NCBI RefSeq assembly: GCF_003480915.1
Contig: NZ_QUKD01000014.1
Location: 62,001-126,000 of the forward strand
Length of the DNA: 64,000 bases
From: Parabacteroides sp. TM07-1AC
GTDB taxonomy: Bacteria; Bacteroidota; Bacteroidia; Bacteroidales; Tannerellaceae
Direction of reading: 5' to 3'
In this document: positions 25,614 through 35,100 of the stretch, piece after piece
Position numbering within the stretch: the first letter of the stretch is position 1
How the letters are laid out: the number at the start of each line of letters is the position of its first letter
Made by a program: the position numbers and the translations under genes
Notes under the pieces: generated by a model
Seen by the model: only the letters and a program-made list of their open reading frames with translations
Databases searched by the model: none
What the model was told of the DNA's origin: nothing

Positions 25614-26849
25614 TTATCCTAAGAACGATATCAATACCCCGGCCGCAACAGCCGATCCGATCACGCCGGAGATGTTGCTGGCCATGCAATATTGTAATAC
25701 ATGGTTTTTCGGGTCGTATTTCAGTGCAATCTCATTGGCTACACGCGAAGCCATCGGAACGGCGCTTAATCCGGTTGCTCCGATCAGCGGATTGATCTTT
25801 TTCTTAGTAAACAAATTGAATAGTTTCACGAAGAAAATACCGCCGGCGATGGATAAGGCGAACGCTAGGAATCCACCGACCACGATGCCGATCGTTGTCA
25901 GGTTCAGGAACGCTTCCGCTGTCATGGTCGCACCGACAGATAATCCCAGGAAGATCGTAGCCGCATTCATAATACTGTTTGAAGCCGCATCGAACAGGCG
26001 GAATGTATTTGTTCCGATCTCTTTCACCAGGTTACCGAACATCAGCATACCGATCAAAGGTACGGCACTTGGCACGAACAGCGCTACAACCGTTGTTACT
26101 ACGATCGGGAAAATGATTTTCAGTACACGCAGATTCTTGATTTCTGTTGTGGACGGATATTTCTTTTCCTGCTCTTTCATGTTGATGCTTAATTCTTTTT
26201 TAGAACAAAGAAGATTTACCACCAAAGGTATGATTACCGGTACCAATGCCATATATGAATAAGCCGCGATAGCGATCGGACCTAATAAATGCGGGGCCAG
26301 TTTGATGGTCGTAAAGATTGCCGTAGGACCATCAGCACCACCGATAATACCCAATGATGCCGCCTCTTTCGGAGTGAATCCCATCAGGATGGCTACCAAT
26401 AATACGGTGAATATACCCAGCTGTGCTGCCGCACCGAAAATAGACAAACGAAGGTTACGGAGCATCGGGCCAAAGTCGGTCAGAGCACCTACGCCCATAA
26501 AGATGATTGGCGGAAGGAATCCGGTCTTGATCAGCATGTAGTAAATGAAGTTCATGATCCCCAGTTCATGCGCAATGTCGTGCAAAGGCATTTCCCAAAT
26601 GTTTTTCATAACTCCATTTACATTGATCAGCCCGTTCTCGTCTGCCTGGATCACGCCCATATCACCTCCCGGGAAGTTGGCCAGCAGTACTCCGAATGCA
26701 ATAGGGACAAGCAGCAAAGGTTCATATTGTTTTTTGATACCCAGGTAAAGTAATATGAATGCGATTGCATACATGATCAGGAACTGTGGTTCAGCAATAA
26801 TGTTGCTGAACGCAGTCATTTCATACAGATTTTGAAATATCTCTTTCAT
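25614..26849 (-). CDS. oadB: Sodium-translocating decarboxylase beta subunit
   Basis: OadB/GcdB/MmdB is the membrane subunit that removes CO2 from carboxybiotin and pumps sodium ions outward. The 411-residue protein is almost wholly hydrophobic helices. It contains the family's 'FPGGDMGVI' start region, 'LGIIGGADGPTAIFTTIKLAP' with the essential Asp (about 189), and 'ASNISGVIGSAVAAGVL' near the C-terminus. Its start overlaps the stop of the alpha-subunit gene by 1 nt (TAATG on the minus strand). The alpha subunit next door decides the substrate. Confidence 0.95.
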   Translation of the reverse strand: MKEIFQNLYEMTAFSNIIAEPQFLIMYAIAFILLYLGIKKQYEPLLLVPIAFGVLLANFPGGDMGVIQADENGLINVNGVMKNIWEMPLHDIAHELGIMNFIYYMLIKTGFLPPIIFMGVGALTDFGPMLRNLRLSIFGAAAQLGIFTVLLVAILMGFTPKEAASLGIIGGADGPTAIFTTIKLAPHLLGPIAIAAYSYMALVPVIIPLVVNLLCSKKELSINMKEQEKKYPSTTEIKNLRVLKIIFPIVVTTVVALFVPSAVPLIGMLMFGNLVKEIGTNTFRLFDAASNSIMNAATIFLGLSVGATMTAEAFLNLTTIGIVVGGFLAFALSIAGGIFFVKLFNLFTKKKINPLIGATGLSAVPMASRVANEIALKYDPKNHVLQYCMASNISGVIGSAVAAGVLISFLG

Positions 26850-28744
26850 TACTGTATCGTCATTAATACGTCATCTTCCGAAACCGCATCACCACCGGCA
26901 TAATTGATGGAAGTGATTGTTCCGCTGAATTCGGAACGTACGGCATTGTATGTTTTCATCGCTTCCACATAGCAAAGTACATCCCCTTCTTTTACCACGT
27001 CTCCCACTTTGAGCGGAGTTTCGGAAGCATTCTTTACCAGGAAGAATTTACCTTCCAGCGGAGAGAGTACTTCGTTGCCTGCGCCGGCTGGTGCGGGAGT
27101 TACTGTTGCGGCAGGTTGCGCAGCCTTTGCAGGAGCCGCTGCCGGTGTTGCGTTGGCAGAATCTCCGAAGGCAACGGTTACGCGGTAAGGCTGTCCGTCG
27201 ACATCGACAGTCAATACCTGCGGAGTGGTAGGCAGGGCAGGAGCAGCAGCAGGGGATGCTGCCGAATGTTCTTTTTCCTGTTGAGCCTTTTTCTTCAGGG
27301 CGACATCGGCCAGGAACTCGACTTTCGCTTTTCCTGAACGGTAAGCCTCATACTGAGCCGGGTGCATAGCGTATTCGAACAGTTCTTCGTCGTCTTCGCC
27401 TGTTTCCCATTGCTTTTCGTTCATCATCTTGCGGTATTTGTCGAGCGAATCCGGATAGTTATCCTGCGGATTGCCAGTGAAGAATTCACGTCCTTCAGCT
27501 TTTGCTTTCTCGATGATTTCCGGGGCAAGCGGACCAGGCAGTCTGCCGGCTTTTCCGAGGATCATATCCCATATATCATCGGCGATCATGCTCCAGCGGG
27601 CTTTTCCTTTTTCCATCTGCATCACGTTCATCAGGGCCAGGTTCTTCACATACTGGCTGAACGGTGTTACCAATGGGGGATAACCTACGCGCGGCCATAC
27701 ATAAGCCACTTCGTCGAACAACTTGATCAGTAGCTGGTCTTGCGACATCAGCGGCTTGTTGTTCTTGATATTGTTTTTGTTAATCGATTCTAGATTCTTA
27801 TCCAGGTCTGACATCAGGCTACCCATCATACCGCCGGGAAGCCCCGGACCGATCAGCAGGGAGTTCATCAGGCGGTTCTTCGGACTGATATACAGGCCTA
27901 AGAAATCATCCATAAATTCCTGGATCATGCTGCGTACCTTCATATAGGCTTCCATATTGATCTCCGGCACTTTGTAACCGGCATCTTTCAACATTGCCTG
28001 TACAGTCAGCAGGTCGGCATGTCCCGTACCCCATGAAAGCGGTTCCATACCTACGTCAATATAGTCGCAGCCGGCATTACAAACTTCCAGGATGGAAGCT
28101 ACATTGAATCCGGGGCCTGCATGGCTATGGTACTGGATAGGTATTTCAGGATGTTTGGCTTTGATGTTGGCAACGATCTGTCCCAGTGAATAAGGACGAC
28201 CGATACCTGCCATGTCTTTGATACAGATTTCGTCAGCTCCCAGCTCGATCAGTTCCATTGCCATCTTTGTATAATATTCGACTGTATGGATCGGGGAGTG
28301 GGTGATGCAGAGTGAGCATTGGGAGATCATTCCTGCTTCTTTGGCATATTGGATAGACGGGGCGATGTTGCGCACGTCATTCAGTCCGCAGAATGTACGG
28401 GTGATGTCGGTTCCCTGTGCTTTCTTTACTTTGTAGAAAAGCTGGCGCACATCGGCGGGAACCGGGCTCATGCGAAGTCCGTTCAGGGCGCGGTCCAGCA
28501 TATGTGTCTGGATACCTGCTTCATGGAATGGCTTCGTCCATTCGCGTACGGCTTTATTTGGATTTTCTCCGAATAGTAAATTAACTTGCTCGAATCCTCC
28601 TCCGTTGGTTTCAACGCGGGCAAAACAGCCCATTTCAACGATAGCAGGGGCAACTCTAGTTAGTTGGTCTACTCTAGGCACGTATTTTCCGGCAGATTGC
28701 CACATGTCTCTGAAGACCAAACTGAATTTGATTTCTCTTTTCAT
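26849..28744 (-). CDS. oadA: Oxaloacetate decarboxylase alpha subunit / pyruvate carboxylase subunit B-like, with biotin domain
   Basis: The 631-residue protein transfers the carboxyl group of a keto acid, probably oxaloacetate, to biotin. It has an N-terminal carboxyltransferase TIM barrel (about 1-300), a conserved PYC/OADA domain (about 305-460), a Pro/Ala-rich flexible linker (about 500-560) and a C-terminal biotin carrier domain with 'VEAMKTYN', whose Lys597 should carry biotin, 35 residues from the end. The open frame continues to 28780, but ATG 28744 ('MKREIKFSLVFRD') is the family start. With OadB and OadG it forms a complete pump. Methylmalonyl-CoA decarboxylases have a different alpha subunit, so that role is unlikely. 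Confidence 0.92.
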   Translation of the reverse strand: MKREIKFSLVFRDMWQSAGKYVPRVDQLTRVAPAIVEMGCFARVETNGGGFEQVNLLFGENPNKAVREWTKPFHEAGIQTHMLDRALNGLRMSPVPADVRQLFYKVKKAQGTDITRTFCGLNDVRNIAPSIQYAKEAGMISQCSLCITHSPIHTVEYYTKMAMELIELGADEICIKDMAGIGRPYSLGQIVANIKAKHPEIPIQYHSHAGPGFNVASILEVCNAGCDYIDVGMEPLSWGTGHADLLTVQAMLKDAGYKVPEINMEAYMKVRSMIQEFMDDFLGLYISPKNRLMNSLLIGPGLPGGMMGSLMSDLDKNLESINKNNIKNNKPLMSQDQLLIKLFDEVAYVWPRVGYPPLVTPFSQYVKNLALMNVMQMEKGKARWSMIADDIWDMILGKAGRLPGPLAPEIIEKAKAEGREFFTGNPQDNYPDSLDKYRKMMNEKQWETGEDDEELFEYAMHPAQYEAYRSGKAKVEFLADVALKKKAQQEKEHSAASPAAAPALPTTPQVLTVDVDGQPYRVTVAFGDSANATPAAAPAKAAQPAATVTPAPAGAGNEVLSPLEGKFFLVKNASETPLKVGDVVKEGDVLCYVEAMKTYNAVRSEFSGTITSINYAGGDAVSEDDVLMTIQ

Positions 28745-28766
28745 GATATTTTGTGTATAGCTAGTA

Positions 28767-29039
28767 TTATATTTTCTCAATTTTTGTAACCTTTCCCTGG
28801 CCGCCTGTAGTCATGCTGACTGCTGCTACGATTGCTGCGGTTGTTTTGCCGGAGATACTTGCGGCTTGTGCGGTGACGGCTTGTGTTACCATTTGTTTTT
28901 TTACGACGACTTCTTCAGGTGCGTATTTGTTAACCAGTGCAATTAATCCTTTCCCCAGATAAATAACGATCAAAAGAATTGCAAATACCGTGGTCATACC
29001 GACCACCATCAATAAAAGTCCAGTTTCTATGTTTTCCAT
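28767..29039 (-). CDS. oadG: Sodium pump decarboxylase gamma subunit
   Basis: This small 90-residue subunit has one N-terminal transmembrane helix ('GLLLMVVGMTTVFAILLIVIYLGKGLIALVN') and a short Ala/Lys-rich tail, the standard OadG layout. OadG holds the alpha and beta subunits together and binds zinc. First gene of the minus-strand operon oadG-oadA-oadB, 22 bp before oadA. Confidence 0.88.
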   Translation of the reverse strand: MENIETGLLLMVVGMTTVFAILLIVIYLGKGLIALVNKYAPEEVVVKKQMVTQAVTAQAASISGKTTAAIVAAVSMTTGGQGKVTKIEKI

Positions 29040-29123
29040 AATTTATATTTGTGTGCAATAAAAGTATCTACTGTCTGTAAGAGAAGTAACTAAAACAATC
29101 TCCGCCAAGTTATAAATTGATTG

Positions 29124-29131
29124 CAAATATA
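29124..29131 (-). promoter_or_regulatory. -7 element for the decarboxylase operon
   Basis: On the minus strand this reads TATATTTG, fitting TAnnTTTG, 84 bp upstream of oadG. No -33 element at standard spacing is seen. Confidence 0.4.
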
Positions 29132-29265
29132 ACAAAAGATCGTTATTCTGTATTTTTTTGTTGTATAAAAATAGTAAATTCTTTTTTCGTTGTTCGTGTT
29201 TGAGGTGCCGAATGATAGTTGGTTTAATATGAGGCTATGAACGGTGCTGCAAGCTAAAATAATTG

Positions 29266-29273
29266 TATCTTTG
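29266..29273 (+). promoter_or_regulatory. -7 element for the TPR gene
   Basis: TATCTTTG fits TAnnTTTG, 26 bp upstream of ATG 29300. No clear -33 element. Confidence 0.5.
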
Positions 29274-29299
29274 CCCTCTCGAACATATAATATATAGCC

Positions 29300-30262
29300 A
29301 TGGGAAATTTCTTTACATCTTTATTCTCTTCTTCAAAAAATGAGGATAGTGCAGAAGAGAAAGCGAAAAATGATCAGAAAAATTTTGACATATTAAAATA
29401 TGACGGTGTCCGTGCCTTGAAAATAGGACAAGTCGCCTATGCTATCAAGTGCTTTACGGAAGCCTTGAACATTCAGGAAGATTTTGAAACAATGAATTAC
29501 TTGGTATCGGCTTACTCGATGGCAAACCAGACGGAAAAGGCTTTGGAAACATTAAACCGTATGGTGGAAATGGAACCGGATCATGTGCAGACCCTGTTGA
29601 CAAGAGTAAGCGTGCTCTTTATGCTGGACAAGGATGCAGAAGTGATTGCTGATTGTCTGCGGGTGATCGAACTGGAAGAGTCCAACCATCTGGCTTGGTT
29701 TCTGATGGCGAAGGCCAAAAGAACGACCGGCGACCAGCTTGGTGCTATTGCCGACCTGACGAAAGCGATCGCTTTGAAAGACGATTTTACAGATGCTTAT
29801 TTACTTCGTGCGGAAATATTATTAGTCTTGAAGCAGGGAAAAGAGGCTTTGCCCGATATTGAAAAGGCTATCTCGTTGGCTCCCGAAGAAGAAACAACTT
29901 ACCTGGTAAGAGGAAAAATACATGAATCGTTAGGCAATCTGGATGCTGCTGCCGATGATTATCAGCAGGCTTTGGATCTGAATCCGTTCAATGAGGATGC
30001 TTGTATCCTGAAAGGCACGCTCCTGACCACAAAAGGTTTGCTGGACGAAGCCATCGCGTTTTTTGACGATGCGATCGATATCAAACCGGATTTTGCCAAG
30101 GCATATACTGAACGCGGACGGGCAAAGAACCTGAAAGGGGATAAAGAGGGAGCTTTCGAAGACTTAAAAAAGTCTATTGAACTGAATCCGGAAGGGGAGG
30201 TAGCGAAGAAGTTTGAAGGGCAGCATGTCAACTTTGAAAATAAAACATATATGCCTTTCTGA
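29300..30262 (+). CDS. Tetratricopeptide repeat protein
   Basis: This is a 320-residue protein without a signal peptide. After a Ser/Lys-rich start (about 1-25) it consists of TPR units about 34 residues long from about 35 to 305, for example 'GVRALKIGQVAYAIKCFTEALNIQEDF', 'YLVRGKIHESLGNLDAAADDYQQALDLNP' and 'AYTERGRAKNLKGDKEGAFEDLKKSIELNP'. TPR arrays are protein-docking scaffolds; the partner is unknown. It lies 30 bp before the ECF sigma gene and could be cotranscribed, but it looks compositionally like the core genes to its left, not like the locus to its right. Confidence 0.88.
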   Translation: MGNFFTSLFSSSKNEDSAEEKAKNDQKNFDILKYDGVRALKIGQVAYAIKCFTEALNIQEDFETMNYLVSAYSMANQTEKALETLNRMVEMEPDHVQTLLTRVSVLFMLDKDAEVIADCLRVIELEESNHLAWFLMAKAKRTTGDQLGAIADLTKAIALKDDFTDAYLLRAEILLVLKQGKEALPDIEKAISLAPEEETTYLVRGKIHESLGNLDAAADDYQQALDLNPFNEDACILKGTLLTTKGLLDEAIAFFDDAIDIKPDFAKAYTERGRAKNLKGDKEGAFEDLKKSIELNPEGEVAKKFEGQHVNFENKTYMPF

Positions 30263-30268
30263 AAATTG

Positions 30269-30276
30269 TAGATTTG
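30269..30276 (+). promoter_or_regulatory. Possible -7 element for the ECF sigma gene
   Basis: TAGATTTG fits TAnnTTTG and sits 16 bp before ATG 30293. With no -33 match it is only a candidate separating the locus from the TPR gene. Confidence 0.3.
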
Positions 30277-30292
30277 ACAGAAAAGGGAGAGT

Positions 30293-30880
30293 ATGCAGGA
30301 AAAGGAGTTAATCGATGGGTTGAAACAAGGGGATGAGCTTGCTTATAAAACGTTATACAGGCTTCATTATAGAGTACTTTGTGCATTTGCATATACTTAT
30401 GTGAATGATTCCTTTATTGCAGAATCTTTGGTCAGCGACGTGATTTTTAATATATGGGAAAAGCGTGAAGTTCTGGAAATCAGTCAATCACTTCGCGCTT
30501 ATCTGATGAAAGCAGTTAAAAATGCTTCTATCAATTATCTGGATCATTGTTTACGTCAGGAAAATATGAAACAATCTCTGTCTGTGAAGATGGAGAAGCA
30601 ACAATTGTCCTATCATGAGCAGGATAATTATCCGTTATGCTCTTTGTTAGAAAAAGAGTTGGAAAATCGTATTGAACAATCTTTGGGAGAGTTACCTCAG
30701 TTAACTCGCGAAATATTTCATTTAAGCCGGAATGAAAAAATGAAGTATGAAGAAATCGCCCGTGAGAAAAACATTACAATTGATATTGTAAAATACCACA
30801 TTCGTATTGCCTTGGGTAAATTGAAGAGCGATTTGAAGGACTATTTGCCATTTTTACTACCTTTCTTTTTATTTCATTGA
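30293..30880 (+). CDS. ECF-type RNA polymerase sigma-70 factor of a polysaccharide utilisation locus
   Basis: The 195-residue protein has region 2 (about 20-90, 'LYRLHYRVLCAFAYTYVNDSFIAESLVSDVIFNIWEKRE') and region 4 with a helix-turn-helix (about 125-180, 'LGELPQLTREIFHLSRNEKMKYEEIAREKNITIDIVKYHIRIALGKLKSDL'). In Bacteroidetes such factors activate a nearby SusC/SusD operon when released by a FecR-type anti-sigma factor, which here is the next gene. The C-terminal 'YLPFLLPFFLFH' is unusually hydrophobic and could touch the membrane or the anti-sigma factor. Confidence 0.93.
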   Translation: MQEKELIDGLKQGDELAYKTLYRLHYRVLCAFAYTYVNDSFIAESLVSDVIFNIWEKREVLEISQSLRAYLMKAVKNASINYLDHCLRQENMKQSLSVKMEKQQLSYHEQDNYPLCSLLEKELENRIEQSLGELPQLTREIFHLSRNEKMKYEEIAREKNITIDIVKYHIRIALGKLKSDLKDYLPFLLPFFLFH

Positions 30881-30944
30881 AAAAAAAATCATTTTTTTCA
30901 CCCGTTTTTTATTTTCGTTTGTCATAATAATAGAAGCACATTTT

Positions 30945-31973
30945 ATGAGAAAGGAAATTCAAAATAAAGAATATTGGGACACATTGATTATTGATCGACT
31001 GTCTGATAATATTTCGGAAGAAGATAATCGGAAGTTGGATGCATGGTTGGATGAGTCTGCTAAACATCTGTCGTATTTTAATCAGATGAAAGATTTGTGG
31101 GACTCGTCGGCTGTGGGAGATCCGGAATTACTTTTTGATTATGAGAGGGGGTATTCCCTGTTCATGAAAAGAGTGAGGGGAGAAAAAGAAAGTACTCTAG
31201 TTGTAGAAACAAAAAATAAACAGATTTTATGGCGCAGAATAATAGCTGTTGCAGCTGTCCTTATACCTGTTTTTGTACTGGGATATTATACGTCGCTTTA
31301 TTTTGAAAAGCCTTCAGATACAACCGGATTTTTACAGTCTGAGGTAGTTAGCCCCAATGGGTCGAAAACCCAGTTGCGTTTGGCAGATGGTACGGTTGTT
31401 TGGTTGAATTCTGGTAGCCGGCTGCTATATAATGACAAGTTTGGTAAAGAAAACCGAAATTTGGAACTGGTCGGTGAAGCCTATCTGGATGTGAGACGGA
31501 ATGAGCAAATTCCATTAGTTGTAAAAGTCGGAGGTTTGGATATAAAAGTGCTTGGTACAAAATTTAATGTGAATGCTTATCCGGAAAAGTCGGAAGTGAA
31601 AGTATCCTTACTGGAAGGCTCGGTTAGCATGCATGCAGGAAATTCACCGGAGTCTGCCATCTTGAAGCCGATGGAAACAGGCGTTTATCAGGCAGGTTCT
31701 AACCAGATAACTGTACATCCCGGATTAGATAGTAATGCTTTGGTTTGGATGAAAAATCAACTGTTGTTTACCGGTGAAGCATTCGAGGAAATAGCTCGTA
31801 TGCTGGAAAGACGGTTTGATGTAAAAATCAATATACATAATGATGCCTTACGGAAAAGACGTTTTGGTGGAGATTTCGGAGAAGAAGAGTCCATTGATAA
31901 AGTTTTAAAGATAATGGCTGTCAATGGAAAGTTTACGTACACAATGAAAAACAATGTAATAGAGATTTATTAA
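30945..31973 (+). CDS. FecR-family anti-sigma factor
   Basis: The 342-residue inner-membrane protein has a cytoplasmic N-terminal part (about 1-90) that should hold the sigma factor, one transmembrane helix (about 96-117, 'IIAVAAVLIPVFVLGYYTSLYF'), a periplasmic FecR domain (about 130-235, 'VVSPNGSKTQLRLADGTVVWLNSGSRLLYNDKF...GEAYLDV') and a C-terminal DUF4974-like domain (about 270-342). The periplasmic part should be contacted by the STN domain of the SusC-like receptor encoded 157 bp downstream. Its DNA is AT-rich like the rest of the locus. Confidence 0.93.
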   Translation: MRKEIQNKEYWDTLIIDRLSDNISEEDNRKLDAWLDESAKHLSYFNQMKDLWDSSAVGDPELLFDYERGYSLFMKRVRGEKESTLVVETKNKQILWRRIIAVAAVLIPVFVLGYYTSLYFEKPSDTTGFLQSEVVSPNGSKTQLRLADGTVVWLNSGSRLLYNDKFGKENRNLELVGEAYLDVRRNEQIPLVVKVGGLDIKVLGTKFNVNAYPEKSEVKVSLLEGSVSMHAGNSPESAILKPMETGVYQAGSNQITVHPGLDSNALVWMKNQLLFTGEAFEEIARMLERRFDVKINIHNDALRKRRFGGDFGEEESIDKVLKIMAVNGKFTYTMKNNVIEIY

Positions 31974-32041
31974 TAAATGTTTAATTGCTGACTTAAAAGA
32001 AAAATGCCTATGAGAGAGATTCCGAGTTAACCAGTATACAA

Positions 32042-32069
32042 ATTGAGGAATGCGCTAACATTCCTCAAT
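32042..32069 (+). repeat. Perfect hairpin in the susC leader
   Basis: ATTGAGGAATG (32042-32052) and CATTCCTCAAT (32059-32069) pair over 11 bp around a 6-nt loop, 62 bp before the susC-like start. No T-run follows, so it is more likely an RNA-stability, processing or binding element than a terminator. Confidence 0.65.
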
Positions 32070-32130
32070 CCCTGTTATTAAAGAACAATTATTCCAATTA
32101 AATTATTAACAACTTAATAACATACTGCAA

Positions 32131-35100
32131 ATGTATCAAAAATCATGCAGCACGGGTTCGCTATGTCGAATTTTGTGCAACAAAAAAAGTCTAAATATTA
32201 TGAAAATATCTGTGTTACTCCTTTTTGCGGCAGTATTTTCAATTTCTGCCAAGTCTTATTCGCAGGAAGCACGGGTTACATTCGATTTGAAGAATGTAAG
32301 TGTAAATGAAGTTTTTAATACGATACGTTCACAGACATCATACTCTTTCTGGTATGATGTGAATGATGTGGATGTAAATCGAGTTGTCTCCGTAAAAGCA
32401 AAAAACAAGAGTGTTAAAGAAGTTCTTGATATTGTATTTAAGAATAAAGCGGTCGATGTCAGGATGGTGGATAACCATATTGTGATCAAAACGCGTGAAA
32501 TGTCGAATGAATTACCGGTTGTACAACAATCAAGAAAAATAACGGGGATAGTGAAGGATGCTACTGGAGAGCCTGTTATCGGTGCCAATGTCGTTGAAAA
32601 AGGTACAACCAATGGTACTATTACGGATATTGATGGAAAATATTCTTTGGAGATTAATCCGAATGCTGTTCTGATCGTCTCTTATATAGGTTATGTTAGA
32701 CAGGAATTACCTGTGGGTAAACAGGAATCTCTTGATATTGTTTTGAAAGAAGATGCAGAAACGTTGGATGAGGTTGTTGTTGTCGGGTATGGAAGTCAGA
32801 AAAAGATCAATTTGACAGGTGCTATCTCTTCCGTTAAAATGGACGATGTTTTAGGAGACCGTCCGGTCGGTACTGTGACGCAGGTTTTGGAGAGTGCTGT
32901 ACCTGGTTTGCAAATTAGTCGTCAAACAGGAAAACCAGGTTCATCAATGAATATGAATATCCGTGGTGTAACAAGTACTAATAACCCGGAAGAAAAACCT
33001 TTGGTTCTTGTAGATAATGTACCAATGGATCTTGATATGATCGATCCTAATGATATTGAGAGTGTGTCTGTGTTGAAAGATGCGGCAGCAGCAGCAATTT
33101 ACGGTGCACGTGCTGCTTATGGTATAATATTGGTTACAACTAAAAAAGGTAAAAAAGAAACTCCTATATCTTTTAACTATTCTAATAATTTTGCTTTCTC
33201 TAATCCTACGACGTTACCTAAGAAAATAGATCCTTATTCTACAGTGAAAGCATATAATGATTTGGGTATTGTCGGATATTTTGGTGGACAGGATATTCCA
33301 ACATGGATGCAATATATGGATGAGTATTATAATAAAGGTATGCATTCTAATGGATATGTCGTGAAAGACGGAATACGATATAATTTAGCTCCTACTGATG
33401 TTTATGACGATATGCTTTCAAATACCGGCTTTCAGCAGCAGCATAACTTAGCTATGTCGGGGGGTAGCGAGCGAGCTAATTACCGGGTGTCTTTTGGAAT
33501 GATTGATGAAGATGGCATTTTGTATGGCGATAATGATACTTATTCCCGATATAATGTCTCTGCTTTTATCAATATGGATGTAACAAATTGGTTGAGTGGT
33601 CAGTTAGATGTTCGTTATTCGGAATCTCAAACAAATACGGCAAAGGGAAATAGACAAGGAAGTAATAGTTTATGGGCTGTTGCTACAGAATATCAACCGA
33701 TGGCTCCTTTAGGTTATGGCTATGATATGAATGTGGAAAGCGAAGAAAATTATCTTCCTTTTTTTAGTCCCAGAAATATGTTGGAATTAGATAATCCTCA
33801 AAAGGACAGGAAATCTGATACTCGTATTTTAGGACGGATAATTTTAACTCCAATAAAAGACTTGACTATAACTGGAGAATATAGCTTTTATCGTCAATGG
33901 GCAACAAAGTCGTATTCACCAATGATGTATGATGCCTTGATCGCAACCAGCAATCAAAGGAATCCAAGTGTAACTAAAAATTATTATGAAAATACGAATT
34001 GGTTTTCAACAACCAATGCGATTAATTTATTTGCTACGTATGGAAAGACATTTAATGAGGATCATAATTTGAAGTTAATGCTTGGGTATAATCAGGAATC
34101 GTATCATTATGAATCATTGTGGGGAAAAGCTGATGATTTGATAGATCAACAGTTGCCGTCCTTATCTCTATCTAGTGGAACTCAATACACGGACGATGAA
34201 TTTAAAGAATATGCGTTGAGAAGCGGATTTTTCCGGTTTAATTATGATTTTAAAGGGAAATATTTATTGGAAGTGAATGGACGTTATGATGGTTCATCTC
34301 GATTTGCTAAAGAAAGTCGTTTTGGATTTTTTCCTTCTTTCTCTGCAGGCTGGCGTTTGTCTGAAGAATCTTTTATGGAGCCGTTGAAAAAATATGTAAC
34401 CAATTTAAAGCCGAGAATTTCTTGGGGTACTATTGGTAATCAGAATGTTTCTAATTATGGATATATGGCAGGAATGAATCCCGGAAAGTTAAGCAATGGT
34501 GGTGCTTTTGATGGAAAAGGAACCTGGATATTACCCGGAGGAGAAGATTATGTTTTGTCGATGATGTATCCGGCATTGGTTTCTTCCAATTATACATGGG
34601 AGACGGTACAAACTTTTGATGTGGGGGGTGATTTAGGGTTGTTAGACAATAAGCTGGAAGTTGTTTTTGATTGGTATAAACGAGATACTAAAGATATGTT
34701 GGCTCCTTATAAATCTGCACCTTCAGTGTTGGGGGCCAGTTTCCCAAATACGAATTCTGCAAGTTTACAAACAAAAGGATGGGAAATCTCGTTGCAATGG
34801 CGTAGTAATATAGGTGAAAAAATACGTTATAACGTTGGGTTGAACCTGTATGATAGTCAATCTGAAATAACTAAGTATGACAATGCACAGGGTATTTTGG
34901 TCAATGACGGCAAGTTGGTTTTTCGTGAAGGGTTGAAATATGGAGAAATTTGGGGATATACAACAGACCGTTTTTATACAGCAGCGGATTTTGATGATAA
35001 TGGGAATTTACTTCCTGGTATACCAAAGGTAAAGGGGGTGACGAAACATAACCCTGGTGATATTTTGTTTGTTGATTTTGACGGTAATGGAGAAATTGAT

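Noticed and set aside
32128..32135. Antisense promoter over the susC start (TACATTTG on the minus strand), which would give an antisense RNA as known from some Bacteroides loci
   Set aside because: Only the -7 box matches; no -33 element at 19-20 bp and no terminator for a short antisense RNA was found.
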